Assembly (NCBI GenBank): GCA_003538495.1
Contig: DPSD01000437.1
Span: 1-6,688 of the forward strand
Direction: 5' to 3'
Length of the DNA: 6,688 bases
Source of the DNA: Accumulibacter sp.
Lineage (GTDB): Bacteria; Pseudomonadota; Gammaproteobacteria; Burkholderiales; Rhodocyclaceae
Position 1 is the first letter of the stretch. Each line of letters begins with the position of its first letter. The translations under genes were made by a program, and so were the position numbers. Below are positions 4,939 through 6,688 of this stretch, in pieces. Below the pieces are notes generated by a model. That model saw only the letters and a program-made list of their open reading frames with translations. It had not been told where the DNA came from and made no database searches.

Positions 4939-6201
4939 TCAATGCTTGCCGTCGTCGAGGTGGATCACGTCATCGTGCTGCCGCTGGTTGGCTTCGTGGC
5001 GGCGTTTGACGAGGAACATCGAGCTGCTGAGGAACAGGCCGAACAGCGTAATCACCAGGTAGATCGACATCTCGGAGCGGACCATCAGGAAGTAGACGCC
5101 GGTCATCGCCAGGATCGACAGGTTCTCGTTGAAGTTCTGCACGGCGATCGAATGGCCGGCACCCATCAGGATGTGGCCACGGTGTTGCAGCAGGGCGTTC
5201 ATCGGCACCACGAAGAATCCCGACAGCGCCCCGATCAGGACCAGTAGCGGTACCGCCAGCCACAGCTGCTGCACGAAATTCATCGCCAGCACGATCATCC
5301 CCATGGCGATTCCCAGCGGGATCACGCGTACCGCCTTGCGCAAGGTGATCATGCGTGCGGCGCCGACGGCGCCCAGCGCGACACCGATGGCGACCACGCC
5401 TTGCAGCATGCTCGACTTCGAGAGGTCGAGTTGCAGCGCGCTCTCGGCCCACTTGATGACGATGAACTGCAGAGTGGCGCCAGCGCCCCAGAACAGGGTC
5501 GTCACGGCCAGTGAAATCTGGCCCAGGCGGTCGCGCCAGAGCAGCAGCAGGCAATGGTTGAATTCACGCAGCAGATACCAGGGGTTCTTGTGCAGCACCC
5601 GGTGATCGACGCCGGTGTCGGGAATGCGGAGGTTGAACAGCGACGCCAGCAGGTAAAAGGCGGCAACGAAACAGATCGCCATCTCGCCGACCGTATCGAC
5701 GCCGGTGTCGATAAGCGGGAGGTCGAAACGGAGCATGGACTCGGCGATGTCCGGCCGGATCAGCAAGCCACCGATGACGACGCCAAGAATGATCGCGCCG
5801 ACCGTCAGTCCTTCGATCCAGCCATTGGCGACGACCAGCAGGCGGTGCGGCAGGTACTCGGTCAGGATGCCGTACTTGGCCGGCGAGTAGGCGGCTGCGC
5901 CGAGGCCGACCACGGCATACGCCAACAGCGGGTGCACATCCCAGTACATCATCGCGCAACCGACGATCTTGATCGCGTTGCTGATGAACATCACCCGCCA
6001 CTTGGGCATCGAGTCGGCAAAGGCGCCGACGAAAGCGGCGAGAAGCACGTAGGAAACCGTGAAGAAGGTCTTCAGCAGCGGTTCATATTCGCTCGGCGCG
6101 TGCATCTCGCGCAGGATCGAAATGGCTACGATGAGCAGAACGTTGTCGGCCAGCGCTGAAAAAAACTGCGCAGCCATGATGATGTAGAAGCCGAAAGGCA
6201 T
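4939..6201 (-). CDS. lplT: Lysophospholipid transporter LplT (major facilitator superfamily)
   Basis: 420 residues, complete. LplT moves lysophosphatidylethanolamine and related lysolipids across the inner membrane for re-acylation by Aas. About twelve hydrophobic segments are visible. Features shared with E. coli LplT (recalled) are AQFFSALADNVLL (11-23), FVGAFADSMPKWRVM (57-71), the strongly conserved GAAAYSPAKYGIL (101-113), VANGWIEGLTVGAI, TTLFWGAGATLQF, and GGFFVVPLNALLQ-like GFFVVPMNALLQHRG. The E. coli protein is about 397 residues; the extra length lies in a segment near 148-175, which contains a partial duplication (see repeat entry), and in a C-terminal tail KRRHEANQRQHDDVIHLDDG rich in His and Asp. 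The start ATG has only a weak GGAA before it. No aas gene is in the window; in E. coli the two genes are adjacent. Convergent with the decarboxylase gene (27 bp between stops, no clear terminator) and divergent from a LysR-type gene. Confidence 0.92.
   Translation of the reverse strand: MPFGFYIIMAAQFFSALADNVLLIVAISILREMHAPSEYEPLLKTFFTVSYVLLAAFVGAFADSMPKWRVMFISNAIKIVGCAMMYWDVHPLLAYAVVGLGAAAYSPAKYGILTEYLPHRLLVVANGWIEGLTVGAIILGVVIGGLLIRPDIAESMLRFDLPLIDTGVDTVGEMAICFVAAFYLLASLFNLRIPDTGVDHRVLHKNPWYLLREFNHCLLLLWRDRLGQISLAVTTLFWGAGATLQFIVIKWAESALQLDLSKSSMLQGVVAIGVALGAVGAARMITLRKAVRVIPLGIAMGMIVLAMNFVQQLWLAVPLLVLIGALSGFFVVPMNALLQHRGHILMGAGHSIAVQNFNENLSILAMTGVYFLMVRSEMSIYLVITLFGLFLSSSMFLVKRRHEANQRQHDDVIHLDDGKH
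5605..5710 (-). repeat. In-frame direct repeat within lplT
   Basis: The 16-mer ATCGACGCCGGTGTCG (plus-strand reading) occurs exactly at 5605-5620 and 5695-5710, 90 bp or 30 codons apart. The next 18 bases after each copy match at 11 positions. In the protein the copies are FDLPLIDTGVD (159-169) and FNLRIPDTGVD (189-199), identical at seven of eleven residues. They flank a hydrophobic stretch. Confidence 0.85.
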
Positions 6202-6237
6202 GAATATTCCGGATGGGGCGGTTTCCGATATGCTGGG

Positions 6238-6246
6238 CTTATACCA
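6238..6246 (-). promoter_or_regulatory. Extended -10 promoter of lplT
   Basis: The minus strand reads TGGTATAAG: a TGn extension followed by a five-of-six -10 box (6243-6238). The -35 position 17 bp further up (TAACAA) is poor, as is usual for extended -10 promoters. The box lies about 36 bases before the lplT ATG, leaving a leader of roughly 30 bases. Confidence 0.45.
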
Positions 6247-6252
6247 TGAAAG

Positions 6253-6280
6253 GCCGCAACTTGTTACGACAGGCTGCGGC
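6253..6280. promoter_or_regulatory. Possible operator: 6-bp inverted repeat in the lplT/lysR gap
   Basis: GCCGCA (6253-6258) and TGCGGC (6275-6280) are perfect inverted arms around 16 bases. The element covers the -35 side of the proposed lplT promoter, between the divergent genes where a LysR-type regulator would be expected to bind. The arms are short and GC-rich, so chance cannot be excluded. Confidence 0.25.
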
Positions 6281-6289
6281 GTCGCTGCG

Positions 6290-6303
6290 AATCGGGCAAT
6301 CGG
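6290..6303. repeat. Short tandem direct repeat AATCGG
   Basis: AATCGG occurs at 6290-6295 and 6298-6303, with an 8-bp period, in the lplT/lysR intergenic region. It could be part of a regulator site or chance. The rest of the 167-bp gap shows no strong promoter for the LysR-type gene. Confidence 0.3.
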
Positions 6304-6356
6304 CTCTCTGTCCGGCGCCCCGCTTTTGTGTTTGAATACTGGAATAAGTCGAAACC

Positions 6357-6365
6357 GGGAGAGGA
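6357..6365 (+). promoter_or_regulatory. Ribosome binding site of the LysR-type gene
   Basis: The purine run GGGAGAGGA ends three bases before the ATG at 6369. Its GGGAG part has a normal seven-base spacing. It supports the start at 6369. Confidence 0.7.
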
Positions 6366-6368
6366 CTT

Positions 6369-6688
6369 ATGGCGGATCGTCGCCTGCAGGTGTTTCATGC
6401 TGTCGCCAAGCACCTTTCTTTTACCAAGGCCGGGGAAGCGCTGCACATGACGCAGCCGGCCGTGACCTTTCAGATCAAGCAGCTCGAAGAGCGCTTCAAT
6501 ACTCGCCTCTTCGATCGCGGTGGGGGGCGCATCTCGCTGACCGCGGCGGGCGATCTCGTCCTCGACTACGCCGAGCGCATCCTCGGGCTATCCACCGAAC
6601 TGGATATTCGTGTCGCCGAAATGACCGGGCAAATGAGCGGCAGCCTGCTTGTCGGCGCCAGCACGACGATTGCCGAGTTCATGCTGCC
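6369..6688 (+). CDS. LysR-family transcriptional regulator, N-terminal part (3'-truncated by window edge)
   Basis: 106 codons are visible and the frame is still open at the edge; the full family length is about 300 residues. Residues 1-60 are the LysR winged helix-turn-helix: LQVFHAVAKHLSFTKAGEAL, then the recognition helix TQPAVTFQIKQLEERFNTRL, then LFDRGGGRISLTAAG. Residues 61-89 are the linker helix, and the effector domain begins at GSLLVGASTTIAEFML (91-106). That last motif resembles the start of the effector domain in the CysL/YeiE-like part of the family, but too little is present to name a subgroup. It is divergent from lplT, the classical arrangement for a LysR regulator and its target, but lplT is not a typical LysR target and the regulator may instead control genes beyond the right edge. 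Confidence 0.9.
   Translation, partial: MADRRLQVFHAVAKHLSFTKAGEALHMTQPAVTFQIKQLEERFNTRLFDRGGGRISLTAAGDLVLDYAERILGLSTELDIRVAEMTGQMSGSLLVGASTTIAEFML

Noticed and set aside
5401..5437. Inverted repeat CTCGAC/GTCGAG flanked by TTGCAGC direct repeats inside lplT
   Set aside because: It lies in coding sequence for LQLDLSKSSMLQG, is fully explained by Leu/Gln/Asp/Ser codons, and has no T-run or regulatory position.
5554..6159. 201-codon plus-strand frame opposite lplT
   Set aside because: Antisense shadow with charged, low-complexity composition; LplT is firmly assigned on the minus strand.

Overview
The window is a GC-rich, densely packed stretch of bacterial chromosome. Protein similarity recalled from memory (a phenylpyruvate decarboxylase very like that of Azospirillum, a LemA/TPM/TPM cluster, and an LplT of the type I associate with beta-proteobacteria) suggests a beta-proteobacterium, possibly Rhodocyclales (Dechloromonas, Azonexus, Accumulibacter or Aromatoleum type). 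That placement is inference. There are no RNA genes, insertion sequences, CRISPR arrays or phage genes, and no clear sign of recent transfer.

Layout, left to right. (1) 1-507, plus strand: the C-terminal part of a family-4 Fe-S uracil-DNA glycosylase, cut by the left edge. (2) 588-2611, plus strand: a tight three-gene cluster of a LemA lipoprotein, a secreted and membrane-anchored TPM-domain protein with a glycine-rich tail, and a small TPM-domain protein with no signal peptide. The second and third genes overlap by one base. (3) 2648-3169, minus strand: an Lrp/AsnC regulator, convergent with the TPM cluster and divergent from the next gene. (4) 3289-4911, plus strand: a thiamine-diphosphate-dependent phenylpyruvate/indolepyruvate decarboxylase. 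The 119-bp gap between (3) and (4) holds a good sigma70-type promoter for the regulator. (5) 4939-6201, minus strand: an LplT-type lysophospholipid transporter, convergent with the decarboxylase. (6) 6369 to the right edge, plus strand: the N-terminal third of a LysR-family regulator, divergent from lplT across a 167-bp gap with an extended -10 promoter and small repeats.

The genes form separate functional units. The regulator/decarboxylase pair probably serves aromatic amino-acid catabolism (phenylalanine or tryptophan via the 2-oxo acid to the aldehyde, then phenylacetate or indoleacetate). The LemA/TPM cluster is an envelope system of poorly known function. LplT recycles lysophospholipids at the inner membrane. 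The glycosylase does DNA repair.

I see no convincing new multi-gene system. The points most worth a second look are an internal duplication in LplT (a 16-bp exact DNA repeat, in frame, 90 bp apart, inside a segment that E. coli LplT seems to lack), the compact regulator/decarboxylase divergon, and the paired TPM proteins.
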